Source: Neorhizobium populisoli
GTDB taxonomy: Bacteria > Pseudomonadota > Alphaproteobacteria > Rhizobiales > Rhizobiaceae
Assembly (NCBI RefSeq): GCF_019430945.1
Contig: NZ_JAHYCB010000002.1
Span: 641,104-705,103 of the forward strand
Reading direction: 5' to 3'
DNA length: 64,000 nucleotides
The position numbers and the translations under genes were made by a program. The stretch's first letter is position 1. Each line of letters starts with the position of its first letter. The notes under the pieces were generated by a model, which was not told the origin of the DNA, ran no database searches, and saw only the letters and a list, made by a program, of their open reading frames with translations. Positions 16,648 to 25,643 of this stretch are shown piece after piece.

Positions 16648-19296
16648 TCACCCCTTGAGCATCCGCTCGACGATATCCCGCACATCCGTCGAAAGCGCTG
16701 TTGCCCGTTCGATCGTCGTCAAGGCCGCGCGCGCATAATCGGCACGCGCCGCTTCGAGCGATCGCCAGGAGCGCATCGAGGTGAGGATGCGGGCCGCAAG
16801 CTGCGGGTTCCTCGGGTCGATCGCCAGGATCTGATCGGCAAGGAAGTTGTAACCATCGCCATCGGCGCGGTTGAAGCCGGTCGGGTTGGCGAAAGCGAAC
16901 GTGCCGATCAGCGAGCGGACGCGGTTCGGGTTGGAGGCGACGAAGCGTGCGTTCTCCATCAGCGCCTTGACGCGGGCAAGCGCACCGGCGCCGGGAATGG
17001 TCGCCTGGATCGAGAACCACTTGTCGATGACGAGAGGGTTGCCGTCGAAACGCTTCTGGAAGGTGTCGAGCGCCTCGGCCGCTTCGGACGAATCCGGGAA
17101 GCGGTGGGCAAGCAGCGTCAGCGCCTGGGCCATGTCCGTCATGTTGTCGGCGGACTTGAAGGCTTCGGCGGCACGGGCAGGCGTGTCTTCCGCATAGGTC
17201 AGATAGGCAAGCGCGCTGTTGCGCAGCGACCGCTTGCCGGCACTTGCCGCATCCGGCGAATAGGCGCCGTCGGTCTTCATCTCGTCGAACAGGCGCTGGA
17301 AGGTCTTGTTGCCTTCCTTGGCGATCGCAGCGAGGATTGCATGCCGGCCGGCATGGATCGCGTCCGGATCGTTATTGGCGCCGAGTTCACGGGCAATGTC
17401 GGCCTCGCTCGGCAGCGTCAGCGCCTGGGCGCGGAAAGCGGGCTCGAGCGTGTCGTCGCCGGCTGCTTCAAGCAGGGCGGCGATCAGCGCCGGATCGCAG
17501 GTGATTTCGCGGCCGTCACGCGCATCGCGCGCCGCCTGCATCAGGTTCGGCAGAGCGAGGTCTGTCAGAGCCTGCCAGCGGGCGAAGAGATCCGTGTCGT
17601 GGCGGGCGATATGGGCGAGATCGGCCGGCGTCTGGTCGAGATGCAGGTTGATCGGCGCCGAGAAAGAACGGTTGAGCGACAGGACCGGACGCGACGAGAT
17701 GCCTGCAAAGGCGAAGGTCTGGCGGCGTTCGGTCAGATGCAGCACGTCGCCGGTCACCTCGCCGCCGGTCACCTTGGCAGGCGCGACAAGCGAACCATTG
17801 TCTGAGATCAGCGCAAACGAGAGCGGGATATGCATCGGCTCCTTGGCCGACTGGCCGGGCGTTGCCGGGATCATCTGCTCCAGCGACAGCGTGAACGTGC
17901 CGCTCGTCTGGTCGTAATTGCTGGAAACTGTCACCAGCGGCGTGCCCGCCTGATGGTACCAGAGCGAGAACTGCGTTAGGTCGCGGCCGCTTGCATCCTC
18001 GAAGCACTTGACGAAATCCTCGACCGTCGCGGCCTGGCCGTCATGGCGCTCGAAATAGAGATCCATGCCCGCCTTGAAGTCGTCGCGCCCGAGCAGCGTG
18101 GCGATCATGCGGGTGACTTCCGATCCCTTTTCGTAGACCGTCGTCGTATAGAAGTTGTTGATCTCGCGATATTTGGTCGGGCGGACCGGATGCGCCAACG
18201 GGCCGGCATCTTCCGGGAACTGTTCCGACTTCAGGTGGCGCACTTCGGCAATGCGCTTCACGGGGCGGGAGCGCTGGTCGGCCGAAAACTCATGGTCGCG
18301 ATAGACCGTCAGGCCTTCCTTGAGGCACAGCTGGAACCAGTCGCGGCAGGTGATGCGGTTGCCGGTCCAGTTGTGGAAATATTCGTGGGCGATGATCGCC
18401 TCGATATTCGCATAATCCTGGTCGGTCGCGGTTTCTGGATCGGCCAGAACGTATTTGTCGTTGAAGATATTGAGGCCCTTGTTTTCCATGGCCCCCATGT
18501 TGAAATCGGAAACGGCGACGATCTGGAAGATGTTCAGGTCGTATTCGCGGCCGAACCGCTCCTCGTCCCACTTCATCGAGCGCTTCAGCGCATCCATGGC
18601 GTAAGCGGCGCGGGCTTCCTTGCCATGCTCGACATAGATTTTCAGCGCCACTTCGTTGCCGGACATCGTCTCGAACGTATCTTCGACGACGCCGAGATCG
18701 CCGGCGACCAGCGCGAAGAGATAGGCAGGCTTCGGATGCGGGTCGAACCAGGCTGCGAAGGCGCGGCCTTCGTCATAACCGGCGCCGCCCAAAAAATTGC
18801 CGTTCGACAGCATGACCGGGTTGGCAGCCTTGTCACCGATAATGGTGATCGTGTAGGGCGCCAGCACATCCGGACGGTCGGGGAAATAGGTGATGCGACG
18901 GAAACCTTCCGCCTCGCACTGGGTGCAATAGACCCCGTTGGTGCGGTAAAGGCCCATCAATTGGGTATTGGCTTCCGGGTTGATATAGGTGGTGACGGTG
19001 ATCTCGAACGGCGTTTCCGCCGGCAGGTCGCGGATCGTCAGCTTTTCCGGCGAGACGTCATACTGGCCGGCCGGCACCTCGTTCTGGTCGAACAACAGGC
19101 CGGAGAGCGTCAGCTCGTCGCCATCGAGCACCAGCGGTGCGGAAAGATCGACGCCCTCGCGCCGGTGGAAGATCAGGCGCGCTTCCACCTTGGTATTGGT
19201 TGGGTCGAGCTCGAAAGTCAGATCGACGCGTTCCAGGACAAAATCGGTGGGGCGGTAGTCTGCTAGATGGACAATCTGGCCCGTATCTGTTCGCAT
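16648..19296 (-). CDS. pepN: Aminopeptidase N (M1 family metallopeptidase)
   Basis: 882 residues, the standard length for proteobacterial PepN. The exopeptidase motif GAMEN is at 268-272. The zinc site HEYFH is at 304-308, with the third ligand Glu327 in CLKEGLTVYRD. The C-terminal helical superhelix (about 540-880) is complete. It removes N-terminal residues from peptides in the cytoplasm. The gene stands alone, divergent from the DMT transporter, with its own terminator. Confidence 0.96.
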   Translation of the reverse strand: MRTDTGQIVHLADYRPTDFVLERVDLTFELDPTNTKVEARLIFHRREGVDLSAPLVLDGDELTLSGLLFDQNEVPAGQYDVSPEKLTIRDLPAETPFEITVTTYINPEANTQLMGLYRTNGVYCTQCEAEGFRRITYFPDRPDVLAPYTITIIGDKAANPVMLSNGNFLGGAGYDEGRAFAAWFDPHPKPAYLFALVAGDLGVVEDTFETMSGNEVALKIYVEHGKEARAAYAMDALKRSMKWDEERFGREYDLNIFQIVAVSDFNMGAMENKGLNIFNDKYVLADPETATDQDYANIEAIIAHEYFHNWTGNRITCRDWFQLCLKEGLTVYRDHEFSADQRSRPVKRIAEVRHLKSEQFPEDAGPLAHPVRPTKYREINNFYTTTVYEKGSEVTRMIATLLGRDDFKAGMDLYFERHDGQAATVEDFVKCFEDASGRDLTQFSLWYHQAGTPLVTVSSNYDQTSGTFTLSLEQMIPATPGQSAKEPMHIPLSFALISDNGSLVAPAKVTGGEVTGDVLHLTERRQTFAFAGISSRPVLSLNRSFSAPINLHLDQTPADLAHIARHDTDLFARWQALTDLALPNLMQAARDARDGREITCDPALIAALLEAAGDDTLEPAFRAQALTLPSEADIARELGANNDPDAIHAGRHAILAAIAKEGNKTFQRLFDEMKTDGAYSPDAASAGKRSLRNSALAYLTYAEDTPARAAEAFKSADNMTDMAQALTLLAHRFPDSSEAAEALDTFQKRFDGNPLVIDKWFSIQATIPGAGALARVKALMENARFVASNPNRVRSLIGTFAFANPTGFNRADGDGYNFLADQILAIDPRNPQLAARILTSMRSWRSLEAARADYARAALTTIERATALSTDVRDIVERMLKG

Positions 19297-19611
19297 GGTG
19301 CTTCCTGAAACCGTCTTTTTTTAAAGCATCGGAGCAATCGGCCGGCTCTGCTGTCGCAGGCAAGCTTCCCCGTCACCGCGGGCGATAATTGCACGCAATG
19401 CTAAACGATTGTTGAAACTTTGGCTAAATTAATTCCTATTTGTTCTTGTAGTTTCGCGGAATTTGTCAATTGGTAATGGATAGTGATCAAACTATCTTCA
19501 GTTTTCATGCAAGCGTCGGCACATTTCCGTTACTCTGACGACAAACTGAATCTCCTCCCTTCGTATCGACTGGCTTTGTGTAGTGCGGCCAACGATTCCA
19601 ATGAGTTCGTA
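19297..19611. other. Divergent promoter region between pepN and the DMT transporter
   Basis: About 315 bases, AT-rich in the middle (19380-19500), presumably holding promoters for both genes. An in-frame start at 19483 exists upstream of the transporter, but the extra 43 residues do not look like a membrane protein start. I see no clear inverted repeat or RNA gene. Confidence 0.5.
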
Positions 19612-20550
19612 ATGGCCGCCGATGCCCTCAATCCCCTCCGGGGTATCTTGTTAAAGGTAACCTCGGTGATGGTTTTCGTTTTGATGCAGACCTGCATCAA
19701 ATCGGCGGGGCCGGATATTCCAGCAGGACAGATCACCTTTTACCGCTCCGCCTTCGCTATCGTGCCGATCGTGCTTTATCTTGCCGTCCAAGGTGAACTC
19801 CGCGGCGCCTTCTATACCCAAAGTCCGTTCGGCCATTTTAAACGCGGCGTACTCGGTATCACCTCGATGGCTTTCGGCTTTTACGGTCTGGTGCATCTCC
19901 CCATGCCGGACGCGATCGCACTCGGGTATTCACTGCCGCTGATCGCCGTCATCCTGGCGGCAATCTTCCTTGGGGAAACGGTGCGCATCTACCGCTGGAC
20001 TGCGGTCTTTGTCGGCTTGATCGGCGTGGTGATCATTTCGTGGCCAAAACTTAGCATGTTCGATGACGGCGGCATGGGATCGGCACAGGCGATCGGTGCC
20101 CTTTCAGTCATCATTTCATCAATGATGGCAGGCTTCGCATTGATTCAGACGCGACAACTGGTGCGCACCGAAAGAACACCGACAATCGTGTTTTATTTCT
20201 CGCTGAGCGGTGCAGTTCTCTCGCTCCTGAGCCTGCCTTTCGGCTGGGAGGAACTGACGACGTCGGAAACATTCTTTTTGATTTGTGCCGGCATCTGCGG
20301 CGGGGTCGGCCAGATCCTGGTGACGGAAAGCTATCGTTATGCAGACGTCTCGACGGTTGCCCCATTCGAATACACGTCCATCCTGCTTGGAATTGCGATC
20401 GCCTATACACTTTTCGGAGATGTGCCGACTTTCACCATGCTGGTTGGTACGTCGATTACGGTATCCGCGGGCATTTTCATCATCTACCGCGAGCACCAGC
20501 TTGGTCTGGAACGCAAAGCAGCGCGCCGGGCGTCTCCACCCGGCGCGTAA
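19612..20550 (+). CDS. EamA/DMT-superfamily transporter
   Basis: 312 residues from ATG 19612, with ten predicted membrane segments and the two internally repeated EamA halves (about 12-145 and 160-295). Typical pieces are ITFYRSAFAIVPIVLY in the first half and PFEYTSILLGIAIAYTLFGD in the second. It is probably an exporter of amino acids or other metabolites; the substrate cannot be told. The start is chosen because hydrophobic segments begin right after it; no strong ribosome binding site is visible. Confidence 0.88.
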   Translation: MAADALNPLRGILLKVTSVMVFVLMQTCIKSAGPDIPAGQITFYRSAFAIVPIVLYLAVQGELRGAFYTQSPFGHFKRGVLGITSMAFGFYGLVHLPMPDAIALGYSLPLIAVILAAIFLGETVRIYRWTAVFVGLIGVVIISWPKLSMFDDGGMGSAQAIGALSVIISSMMAGFALIQTRQLVRTERTPTIVFYFSLSGAVLSLLSLPFGWEELTTSETFFLICAGICGGVGQILVTESYRYADVSTVAPFEYTSILLGIAIAYTLFGDVPTFTMLVGTSITVSAGIFIIYREHQLGLERKAARRASPPGA

Positions 20551-20576
20551 CAAGCGCAATGATTCAAATGTGAAGC

Positions 20577-20729
20577 TTAGAGCGGGATTGCCGCCGTTGC
20601 CGGATTGACCTTTTCCGCGCGGATACCTGCAGCACCGGCGCAGCTGAATTCGCGCGAGGCATTCACGGCAGCGCCGATCTGGAAAAGGTTTTCGCGGATC
20701 GCGCGGATGGGATGCAGAAGAACCGTCAT
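20577..20729 (-). CDS. Small hypothetical protein, 50 residues
   Basis: ATG at 20729 preceded by GAAGGGGAA six bases upstream. The protein begins MTVLLHPIRAIRENLFQIG and contains NASREFSCAGAAGIRAEKV. It has no membrane segment. It lies behind the small gene at 20749 on the same strand with only about 19 bases between them, so the two probably share a transcript. No known family; the good ribosome binding site and codon use support it. Confidence 0.55.
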   Translation of the reverse strand: MTVLLHPIRAIRENLFQIGAAVNASREFSCAGAAGIRAEKVNPATAAIPL

Positions 20730-20748
20730 GGCTATTCCCCTTCGTCGA

Positions 20749-20940
20749 TCAGCGTTCGCGGAAATCTGCGAAGACGGCAGCCGGGCGCGTAATGCCGGCC
20801 GTATGCGCCATGGAGCGCGACGTCATCTGCTCGTTCGTGGCAGAACCGAAACGGTGATAGCCCTGCGTCGAGCGCGGCGCAAGGCCGGCGATGCGGAGGG
20901 TTTCGAAACCCGAATGGATCGGGCGAAAGCGGGTCGTCAT
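20749..20940 (-). CDS. Small hypothetical protein, 63 residues
   Basis: An ATG at 20940 opens a 63-codon frame rich in Arg, Thr and Ala (MTTRFRPIHSGFETLRIAG...). The segment upstream (20941-21122) is AT-rich and free of other genes, so it is a likely promoter for this gene and the 50-residue gene that follows. I recognise no domain. Small basic proteins of this kind are common and poorly described in Rhizobiaceae. Confidence 0.5.
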   Translation of the reverse strand: MTTRFRPIHSGFETLRIAGLAPRSTQGYHRFGSATNEQMTSRSMAHTAGITRPAAVFADFRER

Positions 20941-21122
20941 TGCCTTGGTTCCTTAAACCGAGAATTCCTCCCAAGACACGCTGCTAATATTGCGGCGCAG
21001 CATTGATTCCGCAATGCGGTAGTACGCGACGCTGCCATGCGTTAATCGCATAGCAATTTTCATATTTCCGTAACTTTGTGTAAATTTTACCGTACTCGTG
21101 CCTGAAACTAAGGCAAATCGGC

Positions 21123-22034
21123 TTAAAAGCGGCTTTTGAAGGCCAGTAGGTCTTGCCAGGCAAGAGCCTTGTTCGCCGGTGCCGCGAGCAGTTCCTGTGG
21201 ATGCAGTGTCGCGATGGCGGACAGATCCGCGCCGCCGAAGGAAATATCCCGCCATTGCCCGCGCAGGGTATGGATCGTCCCCGTATCGCCAAAGAAGAAA
21301 CGGGCAGGGAAGTTGCCGAGCAACAGCAGCAATTTCGGCTCGGCAAGCGCGACCTGCCGCTCCAGGAACGGCCGGCAGATCGAAAGCTCCGCCTCCGACG
21401 GCATGCGATTGCCGGGCGGCCGCCACGGGATAACGTTGGTCAGCATCACCGCTTCGCGCGCAAGGCCGATGGCACCGAGCATCCGGTCGAGAAGCTGCCC
21501 CTGCCGGCCGGAGAAGGGGATGCCGTCGCGGTCGTCGTCGGCATTCGGCATCGGGCCGATCACCATGATGCCCGAGGCCGGATCGCCGCTGGCAAACACG
21601 GTCGAACGGGCGCCGTTTTTGAGGTTGCAGCTGTTGAACGCTTCGAGTGCGGTTTTGAGTTCGGCGAGCGAACGGGCGCTTTCGGCGGCAAAGCGAGCGG
21701 AGGATACCGCCTCGCCATCGGGTACGGCGACATTTGCGGAGGACGCGGCCGGCGCCGGACGGGCGGCGGGTGCAGCGCGTCCTTGGGACGGTGCGGCGCG
21801 ATTCTGTGCTGGAGAAGCGTCCCCCGTTCGGAACGTGGGGTCCGATTGAGGTGAAGATTGCTGCTGCCGCGCACTTGCCGGCGCGCGTGCCTCCGCCTGA
21901 GCAGCCTTCTGCGCTGCAAATTGCGCAAACCGATCCAGCGGCTCGTCCTCGACAAGCCATTCGACACCCGAATCCGCATAGAAATGCAGAAGGGCGGTCA
22001 GCTCCAGGGCTTCGAAGTCTTGGGCGATGTTCAT
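21123..22034 (-). CDS. Uracil-DNA glycosylase, family 4/5-like
   Basis: 303 residues from ATG 22034. Residues 1-45 form a short acidic domain (FYADSGVEWLVEDEPLDRF) typical of alphaproteobacterial homologues. A Pro/Ala/Ser-rich linker follows (45-110), then the UDG fold. Motif 1 reads GPMPNADDDRDGIPFSG (about 160-176) where most relatives have GEAPGxxED. Downstream blocks TNVIPWRPPGNR and the HPQELLA motif are present. It removes uracil from DNA in base excision repair. The unusual motif 1 means activity is inferred from fold, not from a perfect catalytic match. Only one cysteine of the usual CxxC pair is seen (FNSC). Confidence 0.85.
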   Translation of the reverse strand: MNIAQDFEALELTALLHFYADSGVEWLVEDEPLDRFAQFAAQKAAQAEARAPASARQQQSSPQSDPTFRTGDASPAQNRAAPSQGRAAPAARPAPAASSANVAVPDGEAVSSARFAAESARSLAELKTALEAFNSCNLKNGARSTVFASGDPASGIMVIGPMPNADDDRDGIPFSGRQGQLLDRMLGAIGLAREAVMLTNVIPWRPPGNRMPSEAELSICRPFLERQVALAEPKLLLLLGNFPARFFFGDTGTIHTLRGQWRDISFGGADLSAIATLHPQELLAAPANKALAWQDLLAFKSRF

Positions 22035-22085
22035 GGACTCGCTTTTACAGCATGTCGGCAGTGAAGGGGAAGGCTGCGATGCAGA

Positions 22086-22226
22086 CTCCCTTCTCCCCCT
22101 TCGTGGGGGAGATGTCGCCAGGGGCGGCAGAGGGGGGTGGTGCCACGAGCCCGATGGTCGAATGTGTTGAACCACTCCCATCTGCCAGCTCCGCTGACAT
22201 CTTCCCTGTAAGGGGGAAGAGGGAAG
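22086..22226. repeat. Palindromic intergenic element (element B)
   Basis: Imperfect inverted arms 22086-22140 and 22172-22226, each with an inner stem (TCTCCCCC...GGGGGAGA on the left, TTCCC...GGGGGAAG on the right). It lies between the Hsp70-like gene and the uracil-DNA glycosylase gene and looks like an older, more diverged relative of element A at 2191. Confidence 0.65.
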
Positions 22227-22232
22227 CCTACA

Positions 22233-23525
22233 TCAAGCCGCCCACTGCTCCACATTGTCGCTTTCCCCAATCAGCGCCAACCCGTGCGCGATCGACAACA
22301 ACTCCCCGCCGCTCTCGATCTTGTCCGCATCGAACCGTTCGGTGAAAATCCGCCGCACAGCCGGCACAAAGGATGTGCCGCCGGTCAAAAACACTTTATC
22401 TACCGCTTCCGGCGACGTGTGGGTCTTTTCCAGCACCTCGTTCAGCGCGCCTTCGATGCGGGTGAGATCGTCGGTAATCCAGCTTTCGAAATCGGTGCGC
22501 TTCACCATCTTGCGGCCGGCCTTGCCGAGCGGGGCGAAGTTGAATTCCGCTTCCTCAGAGCCTGAGAGCGCCATCTTTGTCGCCGAGATTGCCTGATAAA
22601 GCGGGTAACCCTCGTCATGCTCGACAAGCTCGATGAACAGTTCCAGCTTGTCCGGGTCGAGCGCCGATCGCACCAGCGATTTCAGGTCGGTAAACTCCCG
22701 GCTGGACTTGAAGATCGACAGCTGGTTCCAGCGCGAGAAATTGGTGTAATAGCCGGCCGGTACTTCCAGAATCTTGTCGAAGCTCTTGAAGAACGTGCCC
22801 TTGCCGATTTCCGGCGCCACGAGGTTTTCGATCATCCGGGCGTCGAAATGGTCGCCGGCAATGCCGACGCCGGAATGGCCGATCGGTTTTGCCGTCAGCT
22901 TGCCGGCATGTCGCTCGAAACGGATCAGCGAATAGTCGGTCGTGCCGCCGCCGAAATCGGCGACCAGAACATTCGCGTCGCTCTTCAGCGTCTGGGCAAA
23001 GTAATAGGCGGCCGCCACCGGCTCGTAGACATAGTGGATTTCCGGAAATCCAAGCCGTGTCAGCGCTTCGTTATAGCGCTCGGTGGCCAGCGCCGGGTTC
23101 GGGTTGGCGCCGGCGAAATGCACCGGACGGCCGGCCACCAGCCGCGAGACATCCGTCGGCCAGCTGTCGCCCGCATAGGCCTTCAACCGCTTCAGAAAAA
23201 TTTCCATCAGGTCTTCGAAGGCATGCCGGCGAGCGAAGATCAGCGTGCCCTGGAAGAGCGCGCTCGCCGCAAACGTCTTGATCGACTGCAGGAAGCGGCT
23301 GTCGCCGGGATTGTCGATGAACTGACGGATCGCCGCCTGGCCAGCTTCCACTTTCAGCGCCTGCGCGCCGAGCTGCGCATCCTTCATGAAGGACAGCGCC
23401 GTGCGCATCGTGTCGGTCTCGCCCGCACTGCTGGTGAAATGCATGGAATGCGTGGCGGCGTCGCTATCCGCCAGTGCGAGAACTGTATTGGTCGTGCCGA
23501 AGTCAAGCCCGAGCGCCCGTGCCAT
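22233..23525 (-). CDS. yegD: Hsp70-like protein, YegD family
   Basis: 430 residues from ATG 23525. It has the actin-like ATPase motifs only: phosphate-1 LDFGTTNTVLALAD at the start, phosphate-2 VADFGGGTTDYS in the middle and the adenosine motif VFLTGGTSFVPAVRRIF near the end. The peptide-binding domain of DnaK is missing, as is normal for YegD. Role unknown, presumably a specialised chaperone. An in-frame extension up to 23732 exists but the sequence before the DFGTTN motif fits no Hsp70 start. Confidence 0.9.
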   Translation of the reverse strand: MARALGLDFGTTNTVLALADSDAATHSMHFTSSAGETDTMRTALSFMKDAQLGAQALKVEAGQAAIRQFIDNPGDSRFLQSIKTFAASALFQGTLIFARRHAFEDLMEIFLKRLKAYAGDSWPTDVSRLVAGRPVHFAGANPNPALATERYNEALTRLGFPEIHYVYEPVAAAYYFAQTLKSDANVLVADFGGGTTDYSLIRFERHAGKLTAKPIGHSGVGIAGDHFDARMIENLVAPEIGKGTFFKSFDKILEVPAGYYTNFSRWNQLSIFKSSREFTDLKSLVRSALDPDKLELFIELVEHDEGYPLYQAISATKMALSGSEEAEFNFAPLGKAGRKMVKRTDFESWITDDLTRIEGALNEVLEKTHTSPEAVDKVFLTGGTSFVPAVRRIFTERFDADKIESGGELLSIAHGLALIGESDNVEQWAA

Positions 23526-23677
23526 GGCCGTGCTCCTTAAATCGCAGAAGATGATTGAACCCGAAGCCATGACCGGGCGGCCAAACGGCTTCGAACGCGA
23601 AAAAGGGCGGCAGTTCGCGCCCTCGAAATTTTTGAGAGGGCGCGTGATCGCATAACGAGGTCGGGATAGCAAGGGTG

Positions 23678-23701
23678 AAAAGGCCCGGCGGGCCGGGCTT
23701 T
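23678..23701 (-). terminator. Terminator after the Pro/Gln/Ser-rich gene
   Basis: GCCCGGC (23683-23689) pairs with GCCGGGC (23692-23698), flanked by AAA and TTT so it is nearly symmetric. On the minus strand it is followed by TTTTCACC and starts just past the stop at 23704. Confidence 0.7.
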
Positions 23702-23703
23702 CG

Positions 23704-24561
23704 TCAGGCCTGTTTGTACCACTGCACCGCAAGCGAATCCGTATCGCTCTCGGTATCGCCCGTCGAAAGCAGCGAATTGCTGGACGCGGTCTGTGGGACG
23801 GCGGCCATCTGGTCGATCATCTGGCTGGCCAGCAGGCTCTGCATCAGCACCGAAGCGCGCTGGCGGGTCTTTTCTTTCTCCTCTAGGGAGACGCTGGCAT
23901 AACGATCCTGGATTTGCTGCATCTGCTCCAGGAAAGCCGCGACGTGATCCGCGACGCCGCTGCCTTCAAGCGGGGCAGGCGTCGCAGGGCTCGACGCCGA
24001 GGGCGATGTCGCCGGTTTGCTGGAGGCGGGCTGGCTCGCCGAAGGCCGGGATGCGGCCGGCTGTGAGGCAGACGGCTGTGATCCCACCGGCTGGGTCTGG
24101 CCTGGCTCGGACTGGTTAGCGACAGGCTGGGACTGGGTCGGCTGTGGCTGAACGGGTTGCGGTTGCGCGGGCTGCGGCTGTGCGGGCTGCGATGTCGGCG
24201 AAGTTTCGCTGACGGGCTCATCGCTTCCCGAGCCTGTGCCGGACGATTGCGTGCCCGAAGAAACGTTGCCCGAGGAAGCCGGTTCGTCTTCCGGCTGCGC
24301 AACAGTCGTATCCCGACCGTCTCCGTCATTGGATTGCGGCGGCACGGTACCGGCATAAGTACCGTCATCCGTGTCTTCGGGACCAGTATCTTCCACGGGT
24401 GCGGAGGAGGCGGGCTGTGTCTGCCCGGCAGACGTCGGCTGGCTGCTGTTCGGCGGAGGCGTCTGGCTGGACGGCTGGGTTGAGGAGGGCGGCGGGGTAT
24501 TGTTGGAAGGAGAGGTGCCGAAACCTCCGCCTAAAATGCCATCAAGCACTGAAAACTCCAT
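23704..24561 (-). CDS. Pro/Gln/Ser-rich low-complexity protein, 285 residues
   Basis: The product has a short N-terminus (MEFSVLDGILGGGFG) and then about 180 residues of low complexity. These include tandem PAQPQ/PVQPQ units near 125-145 and SQPxAS repeats near 155-185. A structured-looking C-terminal part follows (VADHVAAFLEQMQQIQDRYASVSLEEKEK..., about 200-285), predicted helical. There is no signal peptide. I cannot assign a function; a secreted or scaffold protein with a disordered linker is one guess. The repeats have kept an open frame, and a terminator follows the gene, which support it as real. Confidence 0.65.
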   Translation of the reverse strand: MEFSVLDGILGGGFGTSPSNNTPPPSSTQPSSQTPPPNSSQPTSAGQTQPASSAPVEDTGPEDTDDGTYAGTVPPQSNDGDGRDTTVAQPEDEPASSGNVSSGTQSSGTGSGSDEPVSETSPTSQPAQPQPAQPQPVQPQPTQSQPVANQSEPGQTQPVGSQPSASQPAASRPSASQPASSKPATSPSASSPATPAPLEGSGVADHVAAFLEQMQQIQDRYASVSLEEKEKTRQRASVLMQSLLASQMIDQMAAVPQTASSNSLLSTGDTESDTDSLAVQWYKQA

Positions 24562-24633
24562 TTCATACGAATAGTAGCAGTGCCTTTATCAGCTTCCTCT
24601 TGCGGCTCCGTCAAAACCGCCGGATCAATTCGA

Positions 24634-25539
24634 TTAAACCTTTAACCGCGTTGCGTTTTCCGACATTCGCGTATCTTCCGCCTGGGCGACCAGCCAGTTG
24701 CGGAACATCTCCATGGCGGGCGTCGTCGGCCGCGATTTTAGCCGGATCAGCCAATAGCTTCCCTTGGAGATATAGATTTCGAACGGTTGCTCCAGCGCGC
24801 CGGCCGCGATCTGTCGCGAAAACATCAAAGGCGGCGCCAGCGCCACGCCTGCCCCCTGGATCGCCGCTTCCACCATCAAGACAGAACTGTCGAACACCAT
24901 GCCGCGCAAAGGCGGCGAGGGAAGGCCGGCTTCCTCGAACCAGCTCGGCCATTCGTCGGCCCGGTATGAGCGTAGGAGCGTCTGATGCGCCACATCCTCT
25001 GGGCTCTTCAATTGCTCGGCGATCGACGGTATGCAGAGGACAGAGAGCGGGGCCTCGAACAGCGCTTCCGCCTCGATATCGTGCCAGGCGCCATTACCGA
25101 ACTTGATCGTATAATCGAGCCCTTCCGCGGCGATATCGACGCGGTTGTTGTTGGTGGAAAGCCGCAGGTCCACGAACGGATATTTTTCCCGGAAATCATG
25201 CAGCCGTGGCAGAAGCCAGCCGACCGCCAGCGTCCCGACGGCGCCAAGCTTCAGGACTTCCCGCACATGACCGCCCTCGAACCGCTCCAGCATGTCCGCC
25301 ATGCGGTCAAAGCTTTCCTGCAGCGAAGGAAGCAGCGCCAGCCCTTCCTCGGTGATCATCAGCCCGCGCGGCAGGCGGCGGAACAACGTCACGCCGAGCC
25401 GCTGTTCGAGCAACTTCACCTGGTGGCTGACGGCCGCCTGCGTCACACAAAGCTCGATTGCCGCCCGGGTGAAGGAAAGATGCCGTGCAGCGGCCTCGAA
25501 GGCGCGTAGCGCGTTCAGCGGCAAATAAGGCCGGACCAT
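24634..25539 (-). CDS. LysR-family regulator, AmpR/GcvA-like, beside the beta-lactamase
   Basis: 301 residues from ATG 25539. The winged helix-turn-helix is canonical: ALRAFEAAARHLSFTRAAIEL and TQAAVSHQVKLLEQRLG (about 10-50). The substrate-binding domain follows at about 92-295. The GcvA/AmpR subgroup shows in PLNALRAFEAAARH and in LPRGLMITEEG. It is divergent from the class D beta-lactamase with 104 bases between, the arrangement of AmpR-ampC, so it probably controls that gene. The effector would be a cell-wall fragment in that model; this is inference. Confidence 0.88.
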   Translation of the reverse strand: MVRPYLPLNALRAFEAAARHLSFTRAAIELCVTQAAVSHQVKLLEQRLGVTLFRRLPRGLMITEEGLALLPSLQESFDRMADMLERFEGGHVREVLKLGAVGTLAVGWLLPRLHDFREKYPFVDLRLSTNNNRVDIAAEGLDYTIKFGNGAWHDIEAEALFEAPLSVLCIPSIAEQLKSPEDVAHQTLLRSYRADEWPSWFEEAGLPSPPLRGMVFDSSVLMVEAAIQGAGVALAPPLMFSRQIAAGALEQPFEIYISKGSYWLIRLKSRPTTPAMEMFRNWLVAQAEDTRMSENATRLKV

Positions 25540-25643
25540 GGCGATGCCCCAATTCAATTCATGCCTGACCGCAGATATCATCGTTTGATTGGGGCTCGCA
25601 AGTCGACCTAGAACTGCGGTGCCGAACCATTTGGAACACGATC

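Noticed and set aside
18043..19266. A 407-codon frame on the + strand opposite pepN
   Set aside because: It lies antisense to the pepN zinc site and has no recognisable fold.
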